DNA of 39,827 nt, from the NCBI GenBank assembly GCA_015056415.1, contig SVGJ01000019.1:1-39827 (forward strand). Reading direction: 5' to 3'. The stretch comes from Clostridiales bacterium (lineage in GTDB: Bacteria > Bacillota > Clostridia > Christensenellales > Aristaeellaceae). Shown here piece by piece: positions 23,226-30,039 of the stretch (its first letter is position 1; the number at the start of each line of letters is the position of its first letter). The position numbers were made by a program, and so were the translations under genes. The notes under the pieces were generated by a model. The model was given only the letters and a program-made list of their open reading frames with translations, searched no databases and was not told the DNA's origin.

Positions 23226-24089
23226 TCAGTCTTCCATTTCCAGCTCCACCATGATCTGCGGGATCTTTGCCTCCTCGGCAGGATCCAGCGGCGGGAACTG
23301 GGGATCCATCTTTTCCAGAATATCCGCCAGGATCTCGCTCATCAGGTAGCGGGTATACCATTTGTTGTCCGCAGGCAGCACATACCAGGGGCATTCCGGC
23401 GTAGCCGTCTCATTGATGCAATCCTCGTATGCGGCATCATACTCAGCCCACAGAGCCCTTTCCTTCATATCGGAGGTGGAGAGCTTCCAGTGCTTCTCTG
23501 CCAGCTCCAGGCGGTCAAGGAAGCGGCGGCGCTGCTCATCGCGGCTCACATGGAGGAAGATCTTCACCATCCGCAGGCCGTTTTCATACAGGTAGGTCTC
23601 CCAGGAGCGGATCTGCCGGAAGCGGCGCTCAAAGAAATCTCCTGTCACGCAGCGCTGGGCCAGGCGGTAGGTCTTCTCCAGATGATGCACCCGCACGGCC
23701 AGCACATCCTCGTAATGGGAACGGTTGAACAGGCCGATCTTTCCCCTGGGCGGCAGCGCCTGATGGATGCGCCACAGATAATCATGGCTCAGCTCGGTAG
23801 CGTTGGGCGCCTTGAAGGAATGCACCTCCAGCGCGGCGGGATTCAGCCCGGAGAACACCTTTTTGATCAGGCTGTCCTTGCCTGCGGCGTCCCGGGCCTG
23901 CAGGGCGATCACCAGCCCCTCCTGCCCGGCGGCATAGAGCTTCTCCTGCAGTTCGGCAGCCCGGGCGATATTCTTCGCCGTTTTCTCCACCAGCACGGCC
24001 TTATCCTTTTTGTGATCGCCGGCAGTGGTGGGCATATCCTTCAGGCAGACCTTGCGGGATCCATCGAACAGATACTCTTTCGCAGTCAC
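23226..24089 (-). CDS. Polyphosphate kinase 2 family protein (polyphosphate:AMP/ADP phosphotransferase)
   Basis: A 287-aa cytoplasmic kinase of the PPK2 family that moves phosphate between polyphosphate and nucleotides. The Walker A region is ARDAAGKDSLIKKVFSG (about residues 65-82), followed by SFKAPNATELSHDYLWR, the lid segment LPPRGKIGLFNRSHYEDVL with the Walker B region, and VSRDEQRRRFLDRL. The AAGKDSLIKKVFSGLNP form and the FNRSHYEDVLAVRVH segment resemble the class II/III enzymes that phosphorylate AMP or ADP. The start is GTG 24089, with GAGGAG about 9 nt upstream; no better in-frame ATG lies near. It has its own TTGTCA-17-TATAAT promoter and terminator, so it is monocistronic. Confidence 0.9.
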   Translation of the reverse strand: MTAKEYLFDGSRKVCLKDMPTTAGDHKKDKAVLVEKTAKNIARAAELQEKLYAAGQEGLVIALQARDAAGKDSLIKKVFSGLNPAALEVHSFKAPNATELSHDYLWRIHQALPPRGKIGLFNRSHYEDVLAVRVHHLEKTYRLAQRCVTGDFFERRFRQIRSWETYLYENGLRMVKIFLHVSRDEQRRRFLDRLELAEKHWKLSTSDMKERALWAEYDAAYEDCINETATPECPWYVLPADNKWYTRYLMSEILADILEKMDPQFPPLDPAEEAKIPQIMVELEMED

Positions 24090-24120
24090 GTTGAACGCTC
24101 CTCACTTCATACTGAGGCCT

Positions 24121-24149
24121 ATTATACACCTTTGTCGATTTTCTGACAA
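24121..24149 (-). promoter_or_regulatory. Sigma-A promoter of the ppk2 gene
   Basis: Minus strand: TTGTCA (24149-24144), 17 bp, TATAAT (24126-24121). The -10 is perfect and the -35 is five of six. The predicted start is near 24114, giving a leader of about 25 nt. Confidence 0.8.
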
Positions 24150-24155
24150 CCATGG

Positions 24156-24182
24156 AAAAAGGGCGGTCAATGCTGACCGCCC
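24156..24182 (-). terminator. Rho-independent terminator of pyrH
   Basis: Minus strand: GGGCGGTCA (24182-24174) pairs perfectly with TGACCGCCC (24169-24161), followed by five Us from the As at 24156-24160. Confidence 0.9.
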
Positions 24183-24195
24183 CCATATACTGATA

Positions 24196-24906
24196 TCAGG
24201 GATGAACAAAGGTGCCGATATCGCTTCCCTCCAGCACCTTGATCAGGTTCTTGGGATCATCCAGGCCGAAGACCCGCACCATGGGCAGGTCATTCTCCGC
24301 GCACAGGGCGAAGGCGGCTGCATCCATGACCTTCAGGCCGCGGGCAAGGGCCTCGCGATAGGTGATATCCTTGATCAGGGTAGCGCTGGGATCCTTGTTG
24401 GGATCGGCAGTGTACACACCATCGATGTTCTTGGCCATCAGGATGGCGTCGGCCTGCATCTCAATGGCGCGCAGGGCCACAGCCGTGTCCGTGGAGAAGA
24501 AGGGGTTGCCGCTGCCGGCCGCGAACAGCACGATCCTGCCCTCGGAGAGATGGCGGCGGGCTGCCATGGCGTTGAAGGGCTCGCAAAAGCGGGTCATATC
24601 CACGGCGGACTGCACGATCACATCCATGCCGGCCTTGCGCAGGGCATCAGCCACGCACAGGCAGTTGATCACGGTACCCAGCATACCCATCTGATCGGCG
24701 GTAACGGCGTCCATGTTGGCGGCAGGGCCCTGACGGCCGCGCCAGATGTTGCCCGCGCCGATGACCACGCCGATCTCCACACCCAGGTCATGCATCTCGC
24801 GGATGATCTCCGCAGTTTCGCGAACCTTGTCGAAATCGAACAGATCGGCGCCGGACTTAAGAGCCTCGCCGGAAAGCTTGAACAATACGCGCTTATAAAC
24901 GGCCAT
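24196..24906 (-). CDS. pyrH: UMP kinase
   Basis: Phosphorylates UMP to UDP with ATP, the committed step towards UTP and CTP. The 236-aa length is typical of bacterial hexameric UMP kinase. Landmarks are FKLSGEAL near the N-terminus, IGAGNIWRGR, AVTADQMGMLGTVINCL, AAGSGNPFFSTDTAVALRA and the ATP-binding segment KNIDGVYTADPNKDP. ATG 24906 follows a strong AAAGGAGGTC by about 8 nt; the frame is open upstream but that stretch precedes the Shine-Dalgarno. In most bacteria pyrH lies in rpsB-tsf-pyrH-frr. Here it stands alone with its own promoter and terminator, between the ppk2 gene and a YczE-type membrane protein. Confidence 0.96.
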   Translation of the reverse strand: MAVYKRVLFKLSGEALKSGADLFDFDKVRETAEIIREMHDLGVEIGVVIGAGNIWRGRQGPAANMDAVTADQMGMLGTVINCLCVADALRKAGMDVIVQSAVDMTRFCEPFNAMAARRHLSEGRIVLFAAGSGNPFFSTDTAVALRAIEMQADAILMAKNIDGVYTADPNKDPSATLIKDITYREALARGLKVMDAAAFALCAENDLPMVRVFGLDDPKNLIKVLEGSDIGTFVHP

Positions 24907-24942
24907 GGAAAAGACCTCCTTTGTAACATTACACCAATGGAT

Positions 24943-24972
24943 ATTATATACCACAACGGGCGCTCCGGTCAA
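24943..24972 (-). promoter_or_regulatory. Promoter of pyrH
   Basis: Minus strand: TTGACC (24972-24967), 18-bp spacer, TATAAT (24948-24943). The -35 sits immediately beyond the stop codon of the upstream YczE-type gene, so pyrH can be transcribed independently. Confidence 0.7.
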
Positions 24973-24975
24973 TCA

Positions 24976-25626
24976 TTATCCCCGCCGGCCATGGAGGATC
25001 GGCTGCGCGACGGTACGGTTGAACAGGTCGATCAGCGGACCCATGAAGAAGGCCGTCATCACCGTGCCAATGCCCACAAAGGTGACGATCTGCGCCGGAT
25101 CGCCCCCGGAGATCAGGTAGCAGCCCACGCCCAGCAGAATGCACACCAGGTCCGTGCCAATGCGGATATACTTGAATTTTCCCAGCTTCCACCTGTTGCT
25201 CATCACCAGCGCGATGGCGTCATAGGTAGAAACGCCCATGTCCGCCGTAATGTACAGCGAGGAGCCCAGGCACAGGATCACAAAGCCCAGCACAAAGGCG
25301 ATGCAGCGCACCAGCATGCTCGCCGCGGGGAAGATCGCCAGCAGCGTCGCGTGGGAAAACTCCACCACATACCCCAGCAGGAACAGATTGATGAAGGTCG
25401 CGATGCTGATGTAGTGCCTGTCAAACACCAGGGCGAAGATCAGCAGCACCGCGTTGACGATCACATACAGCGTGCCAAAGGAGATGGGGATCAGCGCGTC
25501 CAGGCCGCTCATCAGCGACTGGAAGGGATCCACACCAAAGGCCGCCAGCTTGAAGATGCCCACGCTGACGCCGCCAACCAGCACGCCCAGCACCGAAAGC
25601 AGGATTCGTTTCACATTTGTGTTCAT
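24976..25626 (-). CDS. YczE/YitT-type integral membrane protein
   Basis: A 216-aa protein with about five to six membrane helices. The start MNTNVKRILLSVLGVLVGGVSV, the FGVDPFQSLMSGL loop, FGTLYVIVNAVLLIFALV and the GVSTYDAIALVMSN segment correspond to the YczE/YyaS/YitT group. In Bacillus, YczE is linked to lipopeptide production, but the biochemical role is unknown. The GVDPF and GVSTYD loops look like an internal repeat of one structural element. ATG 25626 lies downstream of a good promoter and a 5' hairpin; a weak GGGAG serves as ribosome-binding site. No terminator is seen after it, so it may read into pyrH. Confidence 0.82.
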   Translation of the reverse strand: MNTNVKRILLSVLGVLVGGVSVGIFKLAAFGVDPFQSLMSGLDALIPISFGTLYVIVNAVLLIFALVFDRHYISIATFINLFLLGYVVEFSHATLLAIFPAASMLVRCIAFVLGFVILCLGSSLYITADMGVSTYDAIALVMSNRWKLGKFKYIRIGTDLVCILLGVGCYLISGGDPAQIVTFVGIGTVMTAFFMGPLIDLFNRTVAQPILHGRRG

Positions 25627-25655
25627 AGGCTGTACTCCCGTTCATTGTTTCATAC

Positions 25656-25671
25656 CGGCAAGGCTTTGCCG
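25656..25671 (-). other. Short hairpin at the predicted 5' end of the YczE-type mRNA
   Basis: CGGCAA and TTGCCG arms around a 4-nt loop, right at the predicted transcription start (near 25671). It could be a stabilising 5' stem or an operator. Confidence 0.4.
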
Positions 25672-25677
25672 CCCATT

Positions 25678-25706
25678 ACAATAAGGTATTTGCCATCAGC
25701 TGTCAA
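25678..25706 (-). promoter_or_regulatory. Sigma-A promoter of the YczE-type gene
   Basis: Minus strand: TTGACA (25706-25701), 17 bp, TATTGT (25683-25678). Perfect -35, four of six in the -10. Confidence 0.65.
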
Positions 25707-25722
25707 GCCTTCTCTTTTCCGC

Positions 25723-25749
25723 AAAAAACCGGAGCCTCTCCGGCTCCGG
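25723..25749 (-). terminator. Rho-independent terminator of the DUF1538/P-II operon
   Basis: Minus strand: CCGGAGCC (25749-25742) pairs with GGCTCCGG (25736-25729), followed by six Us from the As at 25723-25728. Confidence 0.9.
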
Positions 25750-25756
25750 CAACATT

Positions 25757-26452
25757 TTATTCTTCCGCAGGTGTTTCCTCTTCCTCCATCTCCACCTGCC
25801 GCAGGCCCGCCACCTGAGATACGGGCAGCGAGAAGCAGATGGCCGCGGCGTCCGTCTGGGGGCCGGCCTGCTCCACGATGGCTTTCATGATGGCTGCCTT
25901 CTTGCCGGCCTCGCTGACGATGAGCACCACGTCCTTCTCGCTGGCCAGGGAGATGCCCAGGAACTTGCCGGCCTCCTTGCTGCCGGTGCCCTTGCCCATC
26001 ATCACGGTGCCGCCGGTGGCGCCGGCGGAGCGGGCGGCGTGCATCACCTCGTCAGAATGGCCCTCATTGAGGATCACGTAGATCAATTCATGGGAAAACT
26101 CCATCTTCGGCTTGCCGCCGCCGGGAGTCATATTATCGGTCAGGTACGCCATGGTTCGACCTCCTCCAACGCTCTTGATGGGAACGGAAAGCATGATGCC
26201 GTTGCCGGGTATGTCCACAAACATCCGCAGCTTGGCGGCGCGCATGAGCCGCTGGGTCTGTTCTCCATCGGCCACGGTGCACAAAAGGGCCTTTTCGGTT
26301 GGCACAAGCCCGTAAATGGAAAGGTGCTCCACCGTGGCCGTGCCCTGACAGAGCATCGTCACCGTCATGGGCAGCTTGAGATTCTGGCAGATGCCCTCCA
26401 GCGTTTCGCGGCGGTCGCGGTTGACGATCGCCATCACCAGATTCAGCTCCAT
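25757..26452 (-). CDS. Tandem P-II-like regulatory protein
   Basis: A 231-aa protein with two P-II-like halves. The first (about residues 1-105) begins LVMAIVNRDRRETLEGICQN, and the second (about 125-220) begins ELIYVILNEGHSDEVM and contains GATGGTVMMGKGTGSKEAG, the P-II nucleotide-binding and T-loop region. Classical P-II is about 112 aa and trimeric, so a fused pair implies a different assembly. The Tyr of the uridylylated T-loop is not evident. The C-terminus is acidic. ATG 26452 has GGGAGG about 7 nt upstream; the longer frame would run into the DUF1538 gene. It starts one base after the DUF1538 stop. P-II-like proteins commonly gate transporters, so control of the neighbouring DUF1538 permease is the natural inference. 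Confidence 0.8.
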   Translation of the reverse strand: MELNLVMAIVNRDRRETLEGICQNLKLPMTVTMLCQGTATVEHLSIYGLVPTEKALLCTVADGEQTQRLMRAAKLRMFVDIPGNGIMLSVPIKSVGGGRTMAYLTDNMTPGGGKPKMEFSHELIYVILNEGHSDEVMHAARSAGATGGTVMMGKGTGSKEAGKFLGISLASEKDVVLIVSEAGKKAAIMKAIVEQAGPQTDAAAICFSLPVSQVAGLRQVEMEEEETPAEE

Positions 26453-26453
26453 A

Positions 26454-27974
26454 TCACACCTCCCACAGTTCGATGACGTCGGTCTCGCCATAGGCCAGCT
26501 CGGGCTGCTTTTCCTCGCCGCGGACCTTGATCACGTAGATCAGACCCATGATCTGCACGGTGATCAGGGGCATCATGGCCACCAGGGCCACCAGGCCGAA
26601 GGCGTCGGTCATGATGTTGCCGCCCATGGCCGTGCAGGCGCCCATGGCAAAGGGCAGCATAAAGGTGGCCGTCAGCGGGCCGGAAGCCACGCCGCCGGAG
26701 TCGAAGGCGATGGCCGTAAAGGTCGGCGGCACAAAGAACGCCAGCACCAGCGCCACCGCATAGCCGGGGATCAGCAGCCACATGATGGACATACCCGTCA
26801 GCACGCGCAGCATGGCCAGGCCGTTGGCCAGGCTTACCGCGATGGACAGGGCGTAGTGCATTGCCTTGGCGGAGATCGCGCCGGCGCTGAGCTCCTCCAC
26901 CTGCTTGTTCAGCACGTGAACGGCGGGCTCGGCATTGATGATGAACCAGCCCATCACCATGGCGATGGGAACCAGCAGGAAGCGCAATTCAGGCGCGGTG
27001 AGACGCTCGCCCAGGATAAAGCCCAGGGAGGAAAAGCCCACGTTCACGCCGGTGAGGAACAGCACCAGACCCACGCAGGTCAGCGCCAGGCCCAGCAGGA
27101 TGCGCAGCAGGGGCAAGCGGTGGAGCTTGAGCGCCACCACCTGGAAAATCATGAAGAACACCACGATGGGCAGCAGCGCCATGAGCACCTCCAGCAGATA
27201 CTCCGGCAGGGCGTGGAGATAACCCTCGCCCATTTCCACGGTGGTGGCGTAATTGCTCACCACAGAGGCCGCCGCGTCGGAGGGCACATCGCGATAGATG
27301 AAGCTGAGGATCAGCACCGCCAGGATCGGGCCGACGGAGCACAGCGCCACCAGACCGAAGGAGTCCGTCTGCGCGTTGGCGTCGCTGCGGATGGAGGCAA
27401 CGCCCACGCCCAGCGCCATGATAAAGGGCACCGTCATGGGGCCGGTGGTCACACCGCCGGAATCGAAGGCCACGGAGAAGTAGTCCGGCTCAGTCAGGGC
27501 GGCCAGCAGGAACACCACCGCATACAGGCCCACCAGCAGCCACTTCATGGGGATCCTGAAAAGGATGCGCAGCATGCTCACCATCAGGAACAGGCCCACG
27601 CCAACAGCCACCACAAGGATCAGCACCAGCGTGTTGATGTTGGGCACATTGGCGGCCAGCACCTGCAGATCCGGCTCGGCCACGGTGATGGCCACGCCCA
27701 GCAGAAAGCTGACAATAAGGATCAGCGGCAGGTTGCGGCTCTTGGTGAGCTTCGCGCCCATGTGGGAGCCGATCTGCGACATGGAAACATCGCTGCCCAT
27801 GGTGAAAAGGCCCATGCCCACGATCAGCAGCACTGCGCCGATCAGGAACGCCAGGAGCAGGTCAGGCGTCACCGGTACGAAGCTGAAGCACATCACCGCC
27901 ACGGTAAGGGTGATGGGCAGCACCGCAGCAGCTGCCTCCCGGAACTTTTCAAAGAACATTTTCTTCGGGTTCAA
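26454..27974 (-). CDS. DUF1538 domain membrane transporter-like protein
   Basis: A 506-aa integral membrane protein with about 12 helices and two DUF1538 repeats. Each repeat contains the same signature: AFDSGGVTTGP at residue 169 and AFDSGGVASGP at residue 423, each followed by a TDSFGLVAL or TDAFGLVALVAM helix. Such internally repeated polar loops are typical of transporters; the substrate is unknown. TTG 27974 is chosen because AAGGAG lies 7 nt upstream; ATG 27959, five codons later, has no close Shine-Dalgarno and is the alternative. It forms an operon with the tandem P-II gene one base downstream. It is preceded by a structured leader of about 200 nt. The family call is confident. Confidence 0.88.
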   Translation of the reverse strand: MNPKKMFFEKFREAAAAVLPITLTVAVMCFSFVPVTPDLLLAFLIGAVLLIVGMGLFTMGSDVSMSQIGSHMGAKLTKSRNLPLILIVSFLLGVAITVAEPDLQVLAANVPNINTLVLILVVAVGVGLFLMVSMLRILFRIPMKWLLVGLYAVVFLLAALTEPDYFSVAFDSGGVTTGPMTVPFIMALGVGVASIRSDANAQTDSFGLVALCSVGPILAVLILSFIYRDVPSDAAASVVSNYATTVEMGEGYLHALPEYLLEVLMALLPIVVFFMIFQVVALKLHRLPLLRILLGLALTCVGLVLFLTGVNVGFSSLGFILGERLTAPELRFLLVPIAMVMGWFIINAEPAVHVLNKQVEELSAGAISAKAMHYALSIAVSLANGLAMLRVLTGMSIMWLLIPGYAVALVLAFFVPPTFTAIAFDSGGVASGPLTATFMLPFAMGACTAMGGNIMTDAFGLVALVAMMPLITVQIMGLIYVIKVRGEEKQPELAYGETDVIELWEV

Positions 27975-28174
27975 TGATATGCTCCTTTCACACAGATGAT
28001 AGCCGCTTCCCCAGGCAGCAAAAAAGCCCTCCGCTGCCAAAGGGGTCGGCAAAAAACACGGCGGCATCCGTCGCATCGACCTCTGGCTTGGAAGGCATAC
28101 AAATATAGCTTGCTTCACAATCGAGATAAATCAGGGGCTGACCCCTGATGACAGACTCCACCACTTATTCGATC
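27975..28174 (-). promoter_or_regulatory. Long structured 5' leader of the DUF1538/P-II operon, possible riboswitch or attenuator
   Basis: About 200 nt without a gene between the predicted start and the TTG. Going 5' to 3' on the minus strand there is an 8-bp hairpin ATCAGGGG/CCCCTGAT (28149-28130), an unpaired-looking stretch, a GT6 run near 28050, then a long segmented stem: GCCG/CGGC, CCCC/GGGG and GGCAGC/GCTGCC. A second T6 run lies in the loop of that stem. A competing CCCT/AGGG stem directly before the second T run could act as a terminator. I do not recognise a known riboswitch class. Confidence 0.45.
28130..28149. repeat. Inverted repeat in the DUF1538 leader
   Basis: ATCAGGGG (28130-28137) and CCCCTGAT (28142-28149) are perfect inverted arms around CTGA, about 25 nt after the predicted transcription start. 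It may be an RNA hairpin or a DNA operator. Confidence 0.7.
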
Positions 28175-28180
28175 ATTATG

Positions 28181-28209
28181 ATGCTATCATGGATTAAAAT
28201 ATTTGTCAA
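28181..28209 (-). promoter_or_regulatory. Promoter of the DUF1538/P-II operon
   Basis: Minus strand: perfect TTGACA (28209-28204), 17 bp, TAGCAT (28186-28181; four of six). The predicted start is near 28174. Confidence 0.6.
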
Positions 28210-28223
28210 CTTTTAATATGTAG

Positions 28224-28251
28224 AAAAAATCCTCCGCCACGCGGCGGAGGA
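28224..28251 (-). terminator. Rho-independent terminator of the GH9 operon
   Basis: Minus strand: TCCTCCGCC (28251-28243) pairs perfectly with GGCGGAGGA (28238-28230), followed by six Us from 28229-28224. It closes the four-gene operon that starts with GH9. Confidence 0.92.
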
Positions 28252-28260
28252 CAGGTCGGA

Positions 28261-29007
28261 TCAATACGGGCTGTTGAATTCGGCCTCCGCCTTGGCCACG
28301 GCGGCCTCCAGCGTCATGCCGGTGAAGTGGGGCGCGGCCAGGTTGCGGCCGGATTTCTTGTCATCCACAAAGGCGCCCACAACAATGCCGGGAATAGCGC
28401 TGGCCGGATCGTTGGGAGCCTGGGGGCCGCCCAGGTCGGTGCGGCACCAGCCGGGATCGGTCAGGTTGATGAGCACGTCCGTCCCCTGCACCTTGCTGCC
28501 CAGGTCGATGGTGATCTTGTCCAGGGCGGCCTTGCTGGCGGAATAGCCCGCCTGCTGGGGATCCAGCGCGATGCCGCTGGTGGTGTTCAGGATGCGGCCA
28601 AAGCCACGCTCCATCATCTTGGGCAGGAAGTGATAGCAGATCATGGCCGGAGCCACCGTGTTGATCTTGAAGGACTCCATGTAGTCCTCCACGGGGGTCT
28701 TGCAGTAATCCACCCGGTAGGCGATCTGCATACCGGCGTTGTTCAGCACCACGTCCACCTGCGTGCCGCGGCGGTCGATCTCCGCAAGCATTGCCTTCAC
28801 GGCGTCCAGGTCAGAAAGCTCAGCCTCCAGGGCATAGGCCTCCACGCCCAGGGCTTTGACCTCCTCCAGCACCTTCTCGGTATGGGCCAGCTTGCGGCTG
28901 TGGAGGATGCAATTTGCGCCCTGCTCCGCCATGAACTTCGCCGTCAGATAGCCGATGCCGCGCGCCGCGCCGGTGATCAGGCACCAGCGGCCCTTCATAT
29001 CAACCAT
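28261..29007 (-). CDS. Classical short-chain dehydrogenase/reductase (SDR)
   Basis: A 248-aa NAD(P)-dependent oxidoreductase. The cofactor loop TGAARGIG is near residue 12, NNAG near residue 90, the catalytic Ser lies in NTTSGIA and the catalytic Tyr/Lys in YSASKAALDK. After the catalytic motif comes DPGWCRTDLGG, a PG motif typical of the family. The basic HSRKL after strand 2 suggests NADPH preference. The substrate is unknown; its place as the last gene of an operon with GH9, an alcohol dehydrogenase and an epimerase-like protein suggests a carbohydrate-derived carbonyl or alcohol. ATG 29007 follows AAGGAGGTC by about 7 nt and overlaps the previous gene by 8 bp. Confidence 0.9.
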   Translation of the reverse strand: MVDMKGRWCLITGAARGIGYLTAKFMAEQGANCILHSRKLAHTEKVLEEVKALGVEAYALEAELSDLDAVKAMLAEIDRRGTQVDVVLNNAGMQIAYRVDYCKTPVEDYMESFKINTVAPAMICYHFLPKMMERGFGRILNTTSGIALDPQQAGYSASKAALDKITIDLGSKVQGTDVLINLTDPGWCRTDLGGPQAPNDPASAIPGIVVGAFVDDKKSGRNLAAPHFTGMTLEAAVAKAEAEFNSPY

Positions 29008-30022
29008 GCCTGATGACCTCCTTGGCGGCCTCCAGGGCAGCGATCACCTTATCGCACCACTGGTCAAACTCGGGGTCATCCTGCTGCAGCTCGGGAGTGG
29101 CCAGCATATGCCGCACCGTCTTGCGCAGGCCCTGATCGGCACGCACCGTGCAGGTGAAGCCCGGCACCGCGCGCTTGACCTTGCTGTTGTCGAAGACCAC
29201 AGTGTTGGACTTGTCGCCAGTCAGGCCGCCGCGATAGTCGTACTTGCCCACCTCGTGCAGGAAATCGGAGGGCACATGATACGCCTTCAGCTCCACGCCC
29301 AGCTCGTCGGCCAGGATGGCGTAGATCTGGTTCCAGGTGACGGACTCGTCGCTGGTGATGTGATAGCTCTCGCCGATGGCGTGGATATTGCCCATCAGAC
29401 CGATGAAGGCCTTGGCGAAATCGGTATTGAAGGTGATGGTCCACAGGCTGGTGCCGTCGCCCTGGATGATCACGGGCTTGCCTTCCATCATGCGCTTGAG
29501 CACCTGCCAGGAGCCCTTGTCGCCATGGGCGCCCACGGGGACGTTGCGCTCGTCATAGGTGTGGCTGGGGCGGATGATGGTCACAGGGAAGCCGCACTCG
29601 CGGTACTGCTTCATCAGGTACTCCTCGCAGGCGATCTTGTTGCGGGAGTACTCCCAATAGGGATTGGCGAGAGGCGTGCTCTCGGTGATCTTATAATCGG
29701 AGAGGGGCTTCTGGTAGGCCGAGGCGGAGGAGATGAACATGAACTGCTTCGCCTTGCCCTGGAAAAGGCGGAAATCCCGCTCCAGCTGAGAGGGCACAAA
29801 GGCGATGAAATCGCACACGCAATCGAAGGAGAGGTCCTTGATGGCCTCAGCCACCTGAGCCTCATCGTTGATATCCGCGGTGATGGTCTTCACGCCCGCG
29901 GGGAGCTCCGTGGCACGGTTGCCGCGGTTGAGCAGGTACAGCTCCCAATCGGGATTCTCCGCCAGCTGACGGGTGATGGCCATGCTGATGGTGCCGGTGC
30001 CGCCGATGAACAATGCTTTCAT
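29000..30022 (-). CDS. NAD-dependent epimerase/dehydratase-like protein (extended SDR)
   Basis: A 340-aa extended SDR. The N-terminal MKALFIGGTGTISMAITRQL is the GxxGxxG cofactor site (with Ser in the last position), NRGNR follows strand 2, SSASAYQ contains the catalytic Ser/Thr region and YSRNK the catalytic Tyr and Lys. IIRPSHTYDERNVP and the loop GDGTSLWTITFNTDFAKAF are typical of nucleotide-sugar epimerases and related dehydratases. Whether the substrate is a nucleotide sugar or a free sugar derivative is unclear. It lies 17 bp after the alcohol dehydrogenase gene and overlaps the downstream SDR by 8 bp, so it is an internal operon gene. Confidence 0.88.
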   Translation of the reverse strand: MKALFIGGTGTISMAITRQLAENPDWELYLLNRGNRATELPAGVKTITADINDEAQVAEAIKDLSFDCVCDFIAFVPSQLERDFRLFQGKAKQFMFISSASAYQKPLSDYKITESTPLANPYWEYSRNKIACEEYLMKQYRECGFPVTIIRPSHTYDERNVPVGAHGDKGSWQVLKRMMEGKPVIIQGDGTSLWTITFNTDFAKAFIGLMGNIHAIGESYHITSDESVTWNQIYAILADELGVELKAYHVPSDFLHEVGKYDYRGGLTGDKSNTVVFDNSKVKRAVPGFTCTVRADQGLRKTVRHMLATPELQQDDPEFDQWCDKVIAALEAAKEVIRHG

Positions 30023-30039
30023 GCTTTTTCCTCCTTATT

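Noticed and set aside
24025-25890. 621-aa plus-strand frame over pyrH and the YczE-type gene
   Set aside because: It covers two confidently identified minus-strand genes plus their promoters and a terminator; its translation is low-complexity.
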